Assembly (NCBI GenBank): GCA_011051855.1
Contig: DRKG01000386.1
Location: forward strand, 1 to 16,022
Source: a bacterium
GTDB lineage: Bacteria > Planctomycetota > UBA1135 > UBA2386
Direction: 5' to 3'
DNA length: 16,022 nucleotides
Shown: positions 1-7,054 of the stretch, piece after piece
Layout: each line of letters starts with the position of its first letter
Numbering within the stretch: position 1 is the first letter of the stretch
The notes under the pieces: model-generated
What the model was told of the DNA's origin: nothing
What the model saw: the letters and a program-made list of their open reading frames with translations, nothing else
The model's database searches: none
Translations under genes and position numbers: made by a program

Positions 1-279
1 CTGGTTTCGCACCGCACGCTGCTGCGCATGGTCGGCCAGGGTATGCGCGGCACCGAGCGCGCGCCGGTCGCGGTCAAGGACATCATGATCAAGGATCCGG
101 TCACGGTGGCGCCGAACACGCCGACGCTCGAGGCGATCGAGAAGATGCGCGAGCACCGCATCGGCAGCCTGCCGGTGGTCGAGCACGGTCGGCTGGTGGG
201 CATCATCACCGAGCGGGACCTGATCCGGGTCGCGGCGATGTTGTTCGAGAAGCATCTGCGCGAGAGCGACGCCGAATGA
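1..279 (+). CDS. CBS-domain protein, 5'-truncated by the window edge
   Basis: The frame is open from base 1 to a TGA at 277-279, so only the C-terminal 92 residues are present. They begin with the end of one CBS motif (LVSHRTLLRMVG) and then contain a full second CBS motif: VKDIMIKDPVTVAPNTP, a helix with EAIEKMREHRIGSLPVV, and GRLVGIITERDL, followed by a short charged tail. CBS pairs generally bind adenosine nucleotides or S-adenosylmethionine and regulate an attached or partner protein. The ligand here cannot be told. An ATG at 28 is internal to the first motif and is not a credible start; the true start lies upstream of the window. The stop overlaps the start of the next gene by 4 bp (ATGA at 276-279), so the two are probably translationally coupled and functionally linked. 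Whether an enzymatic domain precedes the CBS pair is unknown. Confidence 0.85.
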   Translation: MVSHRTLLRMVGQGMRGTERAPVAVKDIMIKDPVTVAPNTPTLEAIEKMREHRIGSLPVVEHGRLVGIITERDLIRVAAMLFEKHLRESDAE

Positions 280-1442
280 GCGGCACGATCGCCGAAGACA
301 CGCTGTCGCGCGAAATCGGTCGCTTCGACACCGGCAGACCAGGGCCGACGTTGCTGGTCACGGGTGGCATCCACGGCAATGAACCGGCCGGCGTGCGCGC
401 CGCCGAGCGCGTCGTGGCAGCGTTGCGCGAACACGAACCGGAGCTGCGCGGTCGCTTCATCGCACTGCGCGGCAACCTGCAGGCGCTGGTCGAACGGCGG
501 CGATTCGTCAGCCGCGACCTCAACCGCGGCTGGAGCCGGGCGGCGATCGCGCGCATGCAGGCGCTCGGGGCCGACGATCGCTCGCCCGAGGACGACAACC
601 AACTCGAACTGCTGCGCTGCTTCGAGGAAGTCAACCGCACCGCGTCGGGGCCGATCCTGTTCGTCGATCTGCACACCAGTTCGGCCGACGGCCCGCCGTT
701 TCTGTGCCTGGCCGACACCATCGACAACCGCCGCATCGGGCTCGCGACGGGGGTGCCGATCATCCTCGGCATCGAGGAGACCATCGCCGGCGCGTCGCTC
801 GAGTGGTTCGCCGACCGCGGCATCGCCGGCTTTGCGGTCGAGGGCGGCCGCCACGACAGCGACGAGGCCGTCGACAATCACGAAGCGGTGCTGTGGATCC
901 TGCTGGCGCGGCTCGGCATGGTGCCGGCGGGTTTCGTCGACCTTGCGCCGCATCGCGCGCGCCTGCGGGAGTCAGTCGGCGAAGCGCCGACGATCGTCGA
1001 GATCATCGAGCGCCACGCGATCGGGCCCGAGGACGGGTTCCGCATGGCGCCGGGCTTCGTGAACTTCGCGCGCGTCGCCAAGGGGCAGTTGCTGGCGATC
1101 GACCACCGCGGCGAGATCCGCGCCCAGCAGGACTGCCACGTGATGCTGCCGCTCTACCAGGAACTCGGCGACGACGGCTTCTTCCTGGCGCGGCGCGTGC
1201 GTGTGTTCTGGCTGTGGTTGGCGAAGTGGCTGCGGGCACTGGGCGTCGGCGCGCTGCTGCCGCTGCTGCCCGGTATCCGCCGCGCCCCGGACAGCCGCGA
1301 TACCCTGCTGGCCAATCCGCGCGTCGCGCGCTGGTTCGTGGTCGAGGTCTTCCACCTGCTCGGCTACCGCAAGCAGAGTCGGCGCGGGGCCGAACTGGCG
1401 TTCCTCCGCCGCCGTTCGCGGCGCGAGAACCGCAGGTTGTAG
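276..1442 (+). CDS. AstE/AspA-family (M14-like) zinc amidohydrolase
   Basis: This 388-residue protein belongs to the succinylglutamate desuccinylase/aspartoacylase family, zinc enzymes that remove acyl groups from N-acyl amino acids. Visible family signatures are GGIHGNEPAG (zinc ligands H33 and E36), the segment SRDLNRGW near residue 80 (substrate-binding Asn-Arg region), VDLHTSS with the third zinc ligand H133, and AVEGG with the likely catalytic Glu189. The catalytic fold fills about residues 15-215. The remaining roughly 170 residues include a beta-rich stretch (PGFVNFARVAKGQ to LPLYQELGDDGFF, about 255-305) and a basic C-terminal tail with Trp-rich helices. The length is close to or slightly above the family norm. 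The start codon sits in an ATGA overlap with the CBS gene, which also fixes the start. The actual substrate cannot be deduced; a true AstE would normally sit in an arginine-catabolic ast operon, which is not seen here. Confidence 0.85.
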   Translation: MSGTIAEDTLSREIGRFDTGRPGPTLLVTGGIHGNEPAGVRAAERVVAALREHEPELRGRFIALRGNLQALVERRRFVSRDLNRGWSRAAIARMQALGADDRSPEDDNQLELLRCFEEVNRTASGPILFVDLHTSSADGPPFLCLADTIDNRRIGLATGVPIILGIEETIAGASLEWFADRGIAGFAVEGGRHDSDEAVDNHEAVLWILLARLGMVPAGFVDLAPHRARLRESVGEAPTIVEIIERHAIGPEDGFRMAPGFVNFARVAKGQLLAIDHRGEIRAQQDCHVMLPLYQELGDDGFFLARRVRVFWLWLAKWLRALGVGALLPLLPGIRRAPDSRDTLLANPRVARWFVVEVFHLLGYRKQSRRGAELAFLRRRSRRENRRL

Positions 1443-1447
1443 GCCTG

Positions 1448-1466
1448 CCGCCCCGGCCGTGGGCGG
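1448..1466. terminator. Possible bidirectional terminator hairpin
   Basis: The 24-bp gap between two convergent genes is almost filled by a perfect 6-bp inverted repeat, CCGCCC (1448-1453) and GGGCGG (1461-1466), with a 7-nt loop. There is no T-tract on either strand, so it is not a classical intrinsic terminator. The position between two stop codons is the main reason to list it. Confidence 0.3.
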
Positions 1467-2582
1467 TCAGCTCTGGGCGAGGTCGTAGTAGGCCGGATCG
1501 GCGACCTCCGGACACAGATCCGGTGGCAGCAGCAGCGTGCGCGCGCCCCAGATCTCGGTGAACACGCGGTACTTCAGAGCCGTCTGGTCGAGGTAGTCGA
1601 CCCCGTCGCTGCCACCGGTGCCGACGCGGCGGCCGATCACGCGTTCGACCATGCGGGCGTGGCGCTGGCGGAACGCGAGCATCGCCTGCTCGGCTTCGAC
1701 CAGGCCGTCGATGACCTTGCCCGGCCAGCTCAAGAGCGGCAGGCGGCGGTTGCTGTCGACGAACAGGATCGCCGCGCGCAGCCGGCGCACGAACGCGCGC
1801 TGCTCCGCCGGCACGTCCTCGGCCTCGAGGTGCCGCCGTGCGCCGCGCAGTTGGCCTTCGTAGCGCTGGCGCAGCCGTTGCTCGTCGGCGGGAGCCAGCG
1901 CCTGCACCTGGACGGCGTGCTCCAGGTTGCGCTCGTGCAACCGCTGGTGGCCCCGGTGGTAGCTCTCGATCCACTGCGCGACGACGTCGTCGTCGCCCGG
2001 ATCCCCGGGACGACTGCCCTGGATCGGCGTGCGGTGCAACCAGGCGCGCACCGCGTCCTTCAGCGTCGGGGTGTCGGCCATGCGCCGCTGCACGCGATCG
2101 AAGGCCGGTGACGGCGTGCCGTCGTGGCTCTTCAGCGCGTCCAGGTAGCTGCCCTCGTTGCCGAGTGGAATGCGCTGCTCGTCGGGTTGGCCCAGCAGCA
2201 CTTCGATCTCGCGCATCTGCGCCGACTGGAACCCGCTCGCCGGATTGAGTTTGTCGCGGAACGTCAGGTAGTCCTGCGTGCCCATCGTCTCCATCAGCCG
2301 GAAGTGCTGCGTGGCGAGGTCGAAGCAGATGGCGACGCGGCGCAAGCTGCTGACGGCTCCGGCGAGTGCGTCCTCGGGCACGCGCGGGCGCGCGAACAGG
2401 TTGCGCGCGGTGGTCAGCTCGCGCAACACGAGCTTGAACCACAGCTCGTCGATCTGGTGGATGACGAGGAAGCGCACTTCGTCGTCGCACAGTTCGGCCT
2501 CGTCTCTAGCGAGACCGTTCTGCAGCCGCAGCAGTTCCTCGACGCGGATGTAGTCCCAGTAGCTGGCCTTCTTGTCGGGCAT
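1467..2582 (-). CDS. kynA: Tryptophan 2,3-dioxygenase
   Basis: This is a 371-residue haem dioxygenase that opens the indole ring of L-tryptophan to N-formylkynurenine, the first step of the kynurenine pathway; it is cytosolic and usually tetrameric. Family landmarks are all present: YWDYIRVEELL near the N terminus, VIHQIDELWFK with the active-site His42, FRDKLNPASGFQSAQ with the carboxylate-binding Arg109, FRQRHARMVERVIG with the proximal haem ligand His308, and GTGGSDGVDYL with the substrate-contacting Thr322. The 14-residue spacing between His308 and Thr322 matches the family. I start at the ATG at 2582 (MPDKKASYWDY), which has TAAGGT upstream. An in-frame ATG at 2624 would add a very basic 14-residue extension with no family support. 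The gene lies 60 bp downstream of, and on the same strand as, the tandem paralogue genes. No kynurenine formamidase or kynureninase is visible nearby. Confidence 0.95.
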   Translation of the reverse strand: MPDKKASYWDYIRVEELLRLQNGLARDEAELCDDEVRFLVIHQIDELWFKLVLRELTTARNLFARPRVPEDALAGAVSSLRRVAICFDLATQHFRLMETMGTQDYLTFRDKLNPASGFQSAQMREIEVLLGQPDEQRIPLGNEGSYLDALKSHDGTPSPAFDRVQRRMADTPTLKDAVRAWLHRTPIQGSRPGDPGDDDVVAQWIESYHRGHQRLHERNLEHAVQVQALAPADEQRLRQRYEGQLRGARRHLEAEDVPAEQRAFVRRLRAAILFVDSNRRLPLLSWPGKVIDGLVEAEQAMLAFRQRHARMVERVIGRRVGTGGSDGVDYLDQTALKYRVFTEIWGARTLLLPPDLCPEVADPAYYDLAQS

Positions 2583-2589
2583 CCGGGCG

Positions 2590-2595
2590 ACCTTA
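2590..2595 (-). promoter_or_regulatory. TAAGGT upstream of kynA (-10-like hexamer or ribosome binding site)
   Basis: Read on the minus strand, TAAGGT ends 7 nt before the chosen ATG. The AAGG core is well placed for a Shine-Dalgarno sequence, and the hexamer also fits a TAnnnT-type -10 element just before a start codon. The two readings exclude each other. Either one supports 2582 over the upstream ATG at 2624. Confidence 0.35.
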
Positions 2596-2642
2596 CCGCG
2601 ACGGTGGGCGCGCGCCATACGCACCTGGACGCGAATGCCGGC

Positions 2643-4712
2643 TCAGCGTGACGACAGCGCGAAGTTGATCGTCAGCGTCTCCTGACCCGGCGCGATCACG
2701 ACCTGCCGTTCGGTCTGCTTCATGTCGATCAACTGGTTGAACGGGTTGTTGGCCTCCTGGCGGGCGGCGGTCACCTTGTAGGTTCCAGGCGGCACGCGCT
2801 TGAGCATGCGGAAGTGGCCGGAGCCGTCGCTGAGCACGTTGGTGCTGAACAGCATGCGAGCCGCCGCCGCTTTCTGTTCCGGGGTCTGCTGCCCGCCGGT
2901 CGGCTGGTAGCCGTTCGGGTCCGGCGGCACCGACAGCACGACCTTGATCTGGCCGGTGGGCACGCCGTCGACGGTCGTGGTGCCCTCCACGATGCAGCCG
3001 GCTTCGAGCTGGATCACGCCGGCGTCGACCACCTGGCCTTCGTGATCCAGGGTGATGTCGGACACGTGGCCCTCGCAGTAGGCGGGATGCGAGACGCGCA
3101 CCATGTAGTCGGCAAAGGCCAGCTTGGTGATGCGGAACACGCCCTGCTTGTTGGTGCGCACCTGCTTGGTCGAGTGCTTCTCCGGGATCATCGAGCGGAA
3201 GATCTCGAACAGGCCGGTGTTGGCGGCGATACCGGCGTTCATGTCGGTGCTGACCACGGCGCCGGCGACCGGCTTACCGTTGAAGTCGATGACGGTGCCG
3301 GTGATGCTCGCGCCGACGGTCAGGACGGCGACCACCTCCACGTCTTCGCTGGCGCCTTCGACGACCTTGAACACCGGCGACAGTGTCTTGGCGTGGTTGC
3401 GCTCCGTCAGTTGGAAGCGGAACTCGCCGGCCGGCAGCCCGTCGATGATCGCCCAGTCGCCGCGGTAGTCGCGCGGGCTGATGTTGCGATCCGGGAAGTC
3501 GAACACGTTGCCGATGTTGTCGGGGTTCTGCGGGTAGTAGCGCTTCAGGCTCAGCCGGTAGGTCTTGACCGGCCGGTTGTCAGAGCCGAGCACCTGCAGG
3601 CGCACGCGGCCGCGCGACTGCATGACGACCTTGATGTCCTCGTCGGTCAACGCGAGCGGCACCACCTGTTCGGTGAAGCGCGGGGCCGACACGGTGAGCT
3701 GGTAGGGGCCCTTGCGCAGCGCCGGGAACTCGAACTCGCCCGCGGCATCGGTGAGCACGGTCTCGTTCTGCGGCGTCTTGGCGCTCAGTCCGCGCGCTTG
3801 CACCTTGGCGCCGGCGATGCGCTTGCCGGTGGCGTCGACGACCACGCCGGTGATCGTGCGGCCGCGCTCCAACTCGAGGGTGAACTCGTTGGGCGCACCC
3901 GGCTTGAGCTGCTGGTTGCGCAGCATCGCCGATGCGTAGCCCGGGATCTCGACCGCGAGGTTGATCAGGCCCTGGCGCGGGCCGTTGGTGAACCGGAAGA
4001 AGCCGTTGGCGTCGGTGCGGACCTGCGAGCCGCGCTCGCGGCCCGGTGTCGCCATCATCGAATGCGAAGTGCTGCTCGAGCTCAGGAATACCGTCGCGCC
4101 GACGATCGGCTGCCGGCTCACCAGTTCGACGACGCGGCCCTGCACGAGCAGGCCTTCTTCGAGCACGAGGTCGCCGGCGTCGTACCAGTCGCCGCGTTCG
4201 ATCGTCAGCGGTGCGCGCACGAACTCGGGATAGTTGTCGCTGACGACGCGCAGGTCGACGGGTTTGCCGACCTTGCGCACGCCGAGCGCGAACGAACCGT
4301 CGGCCAGGGTGACCGTCTGCGCGAGCGGCGGCTTGGTGGCGCCGGTCTTGTTGAGCAGGAACATGTCGATGGGGTTGGCCATCGCGTTCTGCAGCAACAT
4401 CACCGGCACGCCGACGGCCGGCTGGCCGCTCGGCAGCAGCACCCGGCCCTTGATGCCCTGGGGAGCGTCGGCGTAGGCGTTGCCGACCGCGCCGGTGGCT
4501 TCGCTGCGCATCGGCTGCGGCTCGGCGACCACCTGCTCCGATTCGGCCTGCGGAGTCGGCTCCTGCGGGTCCTGCGGCTGCTCGACCTGCACTACGTCCG
4601 GAGCCTGGGGCACCACCGCCGGCGTGTCGCCGTGGTTCAGGTAGTAGTAGGCTCCGCCGGCTGCAGCGGCGAGGAGCAGCAGGGGAACGAGGATCTTGGC
4701 GGCGCTGGACAC
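2643..4712 (-). CDS. Membrane-anchored protein with carboxypeptidase-regulatory-like repeats (paralogue B)
   Basis: This 689-residue protein opens with a hydrophobic signal anchor (ILVPLLLLAAAAGGAYYY, residues 7-24, no lipobox Cys), then a Pro/Gln/Glu-rich linker to about residue 84. Four or five beta-sandwich repeats of the carboxypeptidase-regulatory-like type follow at about 87-180, 190-282, 285-365, 468-570 and 573-689. The repeats show the usual G-x-V-x-D-x-x-G-x-P-V-x-G-A-x-V pattern, then T-D-x-x-G-x-F-x-F (for example ITGVVVDATGKRIAGAKVQ and TDAAGEFEFPAL). A different block at about 370-460 (YRLSLKRYY to AKTLSPVFKV) is shared with the upstream paralogue. No catalytic motif is visible; the role is presumably an extracytoplasmic structural or carbohydrate-binding one. 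The start is GTG at 4712, because the first in-frame ATG is residue 68, beyond the anchor. It lies 26 bp after the upstream paralogue, so the two are likely co-transcribed. Confidence 0.82.
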   Translation of the reverse strand: MSSAAKILVPLLLLAAAAGGAYYYLNHGDTPAVVPQAPDVVQVEQPQDPQEPTPQAESEQVVAEPQPMRSEATGAVGNAYADAPQGIKGRVLLPSGQPAVGVPVMLLQNAMANPIDMFLLNKTGATKPPLAQTVTLADGSFALGVRKVGKPVDLRVVSDNYPEFVRAPLTIERGDWYDAGDLVLEEGLLVQGRVVELVSRQPIVGATVFLSSSSTSHSMMATPGRERGSQVRTDANGFFRFTNGPRQGLINLAVEIPGYASAMLRNQQLKPGAPNEFTLELERGRTITGVVVDATGKRIAGAKVQARGLSAKTPQNETVLTDAAGEFEFPALRKGPYQLTVSAPRFTEQVVPLALTDEDIKVVMQSRGRVRLQVLGSDNRPVKTYRLSLKRYYPQNPDNIGNVFDFPDRNISPRDYRGDWAIIDGLPAGEFRFQLTERNHAKTLSPVFKVVEGASEDVEVVAVLTVGASITGTVIDFNGKPVAGAVVSTDMNAGIAANTGLFEIFRSMIPEKHSTKQVRTNKQGVFRITKLAFADYMVRVSHPAYCEGHVSDITLDHEGQVVDAGVIQLEAGCIVEGTTTVDGVPTGQIKVVLSVPPDPNGYQPTGGQQTPEQKAAAARMLFSTNVLSDGSGHFRMLKRVPPGTYKVTAARQEANNPFNQLIDMKQTERQVVIAPGQETLTINFALSSR

Positions 4713-4738
4713 GGGGATGGGTCGGCGGTGGGTAAGGG

Positions 4739-6832
4739 TCAGTTGGCGGCGGGGACGTCGAGGTCGATGGTCACGACGTCCCGTCCCGCGGGGACGGTGA
4801 ACTCGGTCTTGGAGTCGCGCAGGTTGACGATTTGCGTGAACACCTCGGCGTCGGCTGGGGAGCCGCCGACCGGAGTGGCGCGCAGTACGTAACTGCCCGG
4901 CGGTATCCGACGGACGAAACGGTAGCGACCTTCCCCGTTCGTTACCGTTTTCAGACGCAGGGACTGCTCGGCTGGCGTCTTCGGCGGGGTCGTCAGCAGC
5001 ACCTTCACCTGTCCCGACACCTTGCCGCCGACCGTCACCTGCCCCTGCACGAGGCTGCCCCGAGCCAGGGGGATCGGTGGCAAGGTGCGTTCGCCGCCGC
5101 GGTTGCCGTCGATGTGCCGGATCAGGGCACGGCAGCCGTCGGGGTGCTCGACCTGCACCTGGTAGCTCGCCCGAGCGAGCCGCGCGAGCGTGAAGCGGCC
5201 CTGGCCATCGGTGCGCGCGGTGCGCCGGCTGATCTTGACCGGGACCGCGTTCAGGAACGTGCGGATCAGCGGGCTGTCCGGCCAACTGCCGTCGACCTGG
5301 GTGGTGACCACCGCATCGCGGAGCGGGTTGCCGTCGGCGTCGACGACCCGGCCGTGCAGCGTGAAGCCTTCGTCGGCGGTGACCGCCAGCCGCACGACGC
5401 TGCCCGCGGCGGCGCCTTCGGGCGGGTAGCGGAACGGGCGCGACAGGGTCTTGGCGAATCCGTCGGCCTCGACTTCGCAGACGAATACGCCCGCAGGAAT
5501 ACCTGCTACCTCGGCGTGGTCGGTGGCGCCGTCGAGGCGCACCCGCTGGTCGGGCACGCCGGGCACGGCGCCGATGTTGCCCGCCACCAGCGCGCTCTCG
5601 TCCAAAGGAGCGGCCGGGTCGGCGGCGAAGAACCGCCGCACCGCGAGTCGGTAGGTGCGCAGGATACGGCCGGTGGGGGCGCGCACGGTCACGTGCAGGC
5701 GCCCCATCGGCTCCATCGTCAGCAGCATCGGCTCGCCGGGCGTCGCCTCGCGCTGCTCGACGGGCGCATAGCCGTTGCAGGTCGCGCGCACGGTGTGGCG
5801 GGCCGCGAGCATGCCTTCGAGCCGGAACGCGCCGCGTTCGTCGGAGATCGCCACCACGGCGTCGGCGGCGGCGACCGGCGGCAGCGCCTCGATGCGCGCT
5901 CCTGCGATCGGCGTGCCGGTCACCGTCTGCACCGAACCGGTCAACGACCGTGCCGCCGGCAGCTCGAAGTCGACGACCGCCGGCGCCGTCGCATCCAGCT
6001 CGACGTCGGTCCGGGTCATCCGCACGAAACCGGGAGCGAACGCCGTGACCCGCACGGCTCCGCGGGCCGGCGCGTGCTCGATCCGGTAGCTCCCGTCGGG
6101 GTTGGCCTTGGCCACCAGCGTATCTTCGTTGTCCGGCAGAGCACGCAGGGCGGCGTCCGCGAACGCGCTGCCGGCGGCGACGGTGACGACCGCGTGCGGC
6201 ACCGGCAAGCCGGGGCGGCCGGCGACCGTGACCCGGCCGCGGAGGGTCGCACCGGCGTCGAGGCGGATCTCGCCGAGGTCGTGCCACGAGCCCGCGACCA
6301 AGGAGAGGCCGGTGAGGTGCACGGTCGCGTGCCGCGCCGACACCACGTAGAGCTCGTAGAGCTTGTCCTGCGTCACCGCGAGGCCGACGGCGAACGCCCC
6401 GTTCCGGTCGGTGCGGTCGCTGGCGACGGGGGCGAAGAAATGCGGCTGTCGGGTCATCATCGGCAGCAGCAGCGGCTCGTTGGCGGGACTCTCGACGAGG
6501 TGCACGGCGACGTCCGCGACGGCCGCGCCGGTCGCGTCGACGACCCGGCCGCGCAGCCCCTGAGGGTGGTTGGCCGACACCGGGGGACGGGTGCGCACGA
6601 GGTCGGGCGCCGGCCGCCGGAACGGATCGTCGTTCGCCGTCGGTGGGACTTGCGCCGGCTCCGTCGTGGCGCGCGCGTCGGCGCCGCCGTCGGATGCGCC
6701 CGGTGGCGCCGCCGTCGGCGCGGGCGCGGATCCGTCCGGCCAGACGAGGAACGCGCCGATCGCGACCGCCGCCGCGAGCAGCGGCAGGAGCAGCGGAACG
6801 CGGGTTCGTGGAGAAGCGTCGGCGTCGGGCAT
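4739..6832 (-). CDS. Membrane-anchored protein with carboxypeptidase-regulatory-like repeats (paralogue A)
   Basis: This 697-residue protein is the tandem paralogue of the next gene downstream. It has a short Asp/Arg N terminus, a transmembrane anchor at about 11-31 (VPLLLPLLAAAVAIGAFLVW), an Ala/Pro/Asp-rich linker to about 90, and then regulatory-like beta-sandwich repeats at about 92-190, 195-290, 296-373, 492-590 and 594-697. Shared signatures with the partner are RTYRLAVRRFF (393-402), GIPAG (444-448), GFAKTLSRPFRY (458-469), GQVKVLLTTPP (607-617) and RRIPPGSYVLRAT (641-653). No enzymatic residues are recognisable. It is probably exported and held by the N-terminal anchor. Its composition is richer in Ala, Arg, Asp and Pro and poorer in Gln, Asn and Lys than the partner, so the duplication is not recent. 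It is the first gene of a probable three-gene minus-strand transcript ending in kynA, with a complex control region upstream. Confidence 0.82.
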   Translation of the reverse strand: MPDADASPRTRVPLLLPLLAAAVAIGAFLVWPDGSAPAPTAAPPGASDGGADARATTEPAQVPPTANDDPFRRPAPDLVRTRPPVSANHPQGLRGRVVDATGAAVADVAVHLVESPANEPLLLPMMTRQPHFFAPVASDRTDRNGAFAVGLAVTQDKLYELYVVSARHATVHLTGLSLVAGSWHDLGEIRLDAGATLRGRVTVAGRPGLPVPHAVVTVAAGSAFADAALRALPDNEDTLVAKANPDGSYRIEHAPARGAVRVTAFAPGFVRMTRTDVELDATAPAVVDFELPAARSLTGSVQTVTGTPIAGARIEALPPVAAADAVVAISDERGAFRLEGMLAARHTVRATCNGYAPVEQREATPGEPMLLTMEPMGRLHVTVRAPTGRILRTYRLAVRRFFAADPAAPLDESALVAGNIGAVPGVPDQRVRLDGATDHAEVAGIPAGVFVCEVEADGFAKTLSRPFRYPPEGAAAGSVVRLAVTADEGFTLHGRVVDADGNPLRDAVVTTQVDGSWPDSPLIRTFLNAVPVKISRRTARTDGQGRFTLARLARASYQVQVEHPDGCRALIRHIDGNRGGERTLPPIPLARGSLVQGQVTVGGKVSGQVKVLLTTPPKTPAEQSLRLKTVTNGEGRYRFVRRIPPGSYVLRATPVGGSPADAEVFTQIVNLRDSKTEFTVPAGRDVVTIDLDVPAAN

Positions 6833-6841
6833 CGGTCGGGC

Positions 6842-6847
6842 AGGTTA
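6842..6847 (-). promoter_or_regulatory. Candidate -10 hexamer (TAACCT) for paralogue A
   Basis: On the minus strand TAACCT ends exactly 9 nt before the ATG at 6832. There is no convincing TTGACA-like -35 hexamer. The same hexamer-to-start spacing is seen at 8904-8909 and 14005-14010. If it is the -10 element, transcription would begin within a few bases of the ATG. Confidence 0.25.
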
Positions 6848-6854
6848 CCTCACA

Positions 6855-6864
6855 CCGATATCGG
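6855..6864. promoter_or_regulatory. 10-bp palindrome CCGATATCGG, operator candidate
   Basis: This is a perfect palindrome with an AT core in GC-rich DNA, lying 23 bp upstream of the ATG at 6832 and just upstream of the TAACCT hexamer. The placement would let a bound dimer block or contact RNA polymerase. No regulator gene is adjacent in this window. Confidence 0.3.
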
Positions 6865-6889
6865 CGAGGACCGCCGGATCGGTCGAGCG

Positions 6890-6944
6890 GGTCCGGTTTC
6901 TGGTCCGGAACGAAACGCCGGACCAGGGAGGACTTCGCCGGACC
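6890..6944. repeat. Four-copy GGTCCGG/CCGGACC array, symmetric
   Basis: Copies are GGTCCGG at 6890-6896 and 6902-6908, then CCGGACC at 6918-6924 and 6938-6944: two direct copies facing two inverted copies. The inner pair extends to a perfect 9-bp inverted repeat, CTGGTCCGG (6900-6908) and CCGGACCAG (6918-6926), with a 9-nt spacer. A one-mismatch copy, CCGGATC, lies at 6874-6880. The array sits in the middle of the divergent promoter region. It could be an operator array or a strong hairpin. Confidence 0.55.
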
Positions 6945-7020
6945 TGTCGATAACTACCCACATTCGACGAACGGCGGGCACGTAGCGCAAAAAGCGTGGC
7001 CGGTCGGTGGGGCGGGGTTC

Positions 7021-7054
7021 GTATGGGCGGCAAACATGTTCGATCGTCCCATAC
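7021..7054. repeat. Inverted repeat spanning the start codon at 7036
   Basis: GTATGGG (7021-7027) and CCCATAC (7048-7054) form a perfect 7-bp dyad with a 20-nt spacer that contains the ATG at 7036-7038. In mRNA this would put the start codon in a hairpin loop; in DNA it could be an operator. No plausible start codon in the right frame lies between the arms other than this ATG. Confidence 0.35.

Larger units (their letters stand above)
6833..7035. promoter_or_regulatory. Divergent intergenic control region with several dyads
   Basis: This 203-bp gap separates the divergent starts at 6832 (-) and 7036 (+). It contains a 10-bp perfect palindrome CCGATATCGG (6855-6864), four copies of GGTCCGG or its complement CCGGACC (6890-6944), and the left arm of a third dyad, GTATGGG (7021-7027). 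On the minus strand TAACCT lies 9 nt before the ATG at 6832. No open reading frame in it looks real. Regulator-binding function is inferred from symmetry and location only. Confidence 0.5.

Noticed and set aside
4713..6287. Minus-strand open frame continuing about 525 codons upstream of the GTG at 4712
   Set aside because: It overlaps paralogue A in another frame, is dominated by Arg, Gly, Pro and Ala, and shows no family pattern. The protein-like part begins at the signal anchor just after 4712.
1467..6832. Functional link between tryptophan catabolism and the surface proteins
   Set aside because: Same strand and short gaps suggest possible co-transcription, but no other kynurenine-pathway gene or shared motif supports a joint function.
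4832..6985. Long plus-strand open frame of about 717 codons
   Set aside because: It is antisense to paralogue A, with a His/Arg/Gly/Asp-rich composition typical of antisense frames in GC-rich genes.
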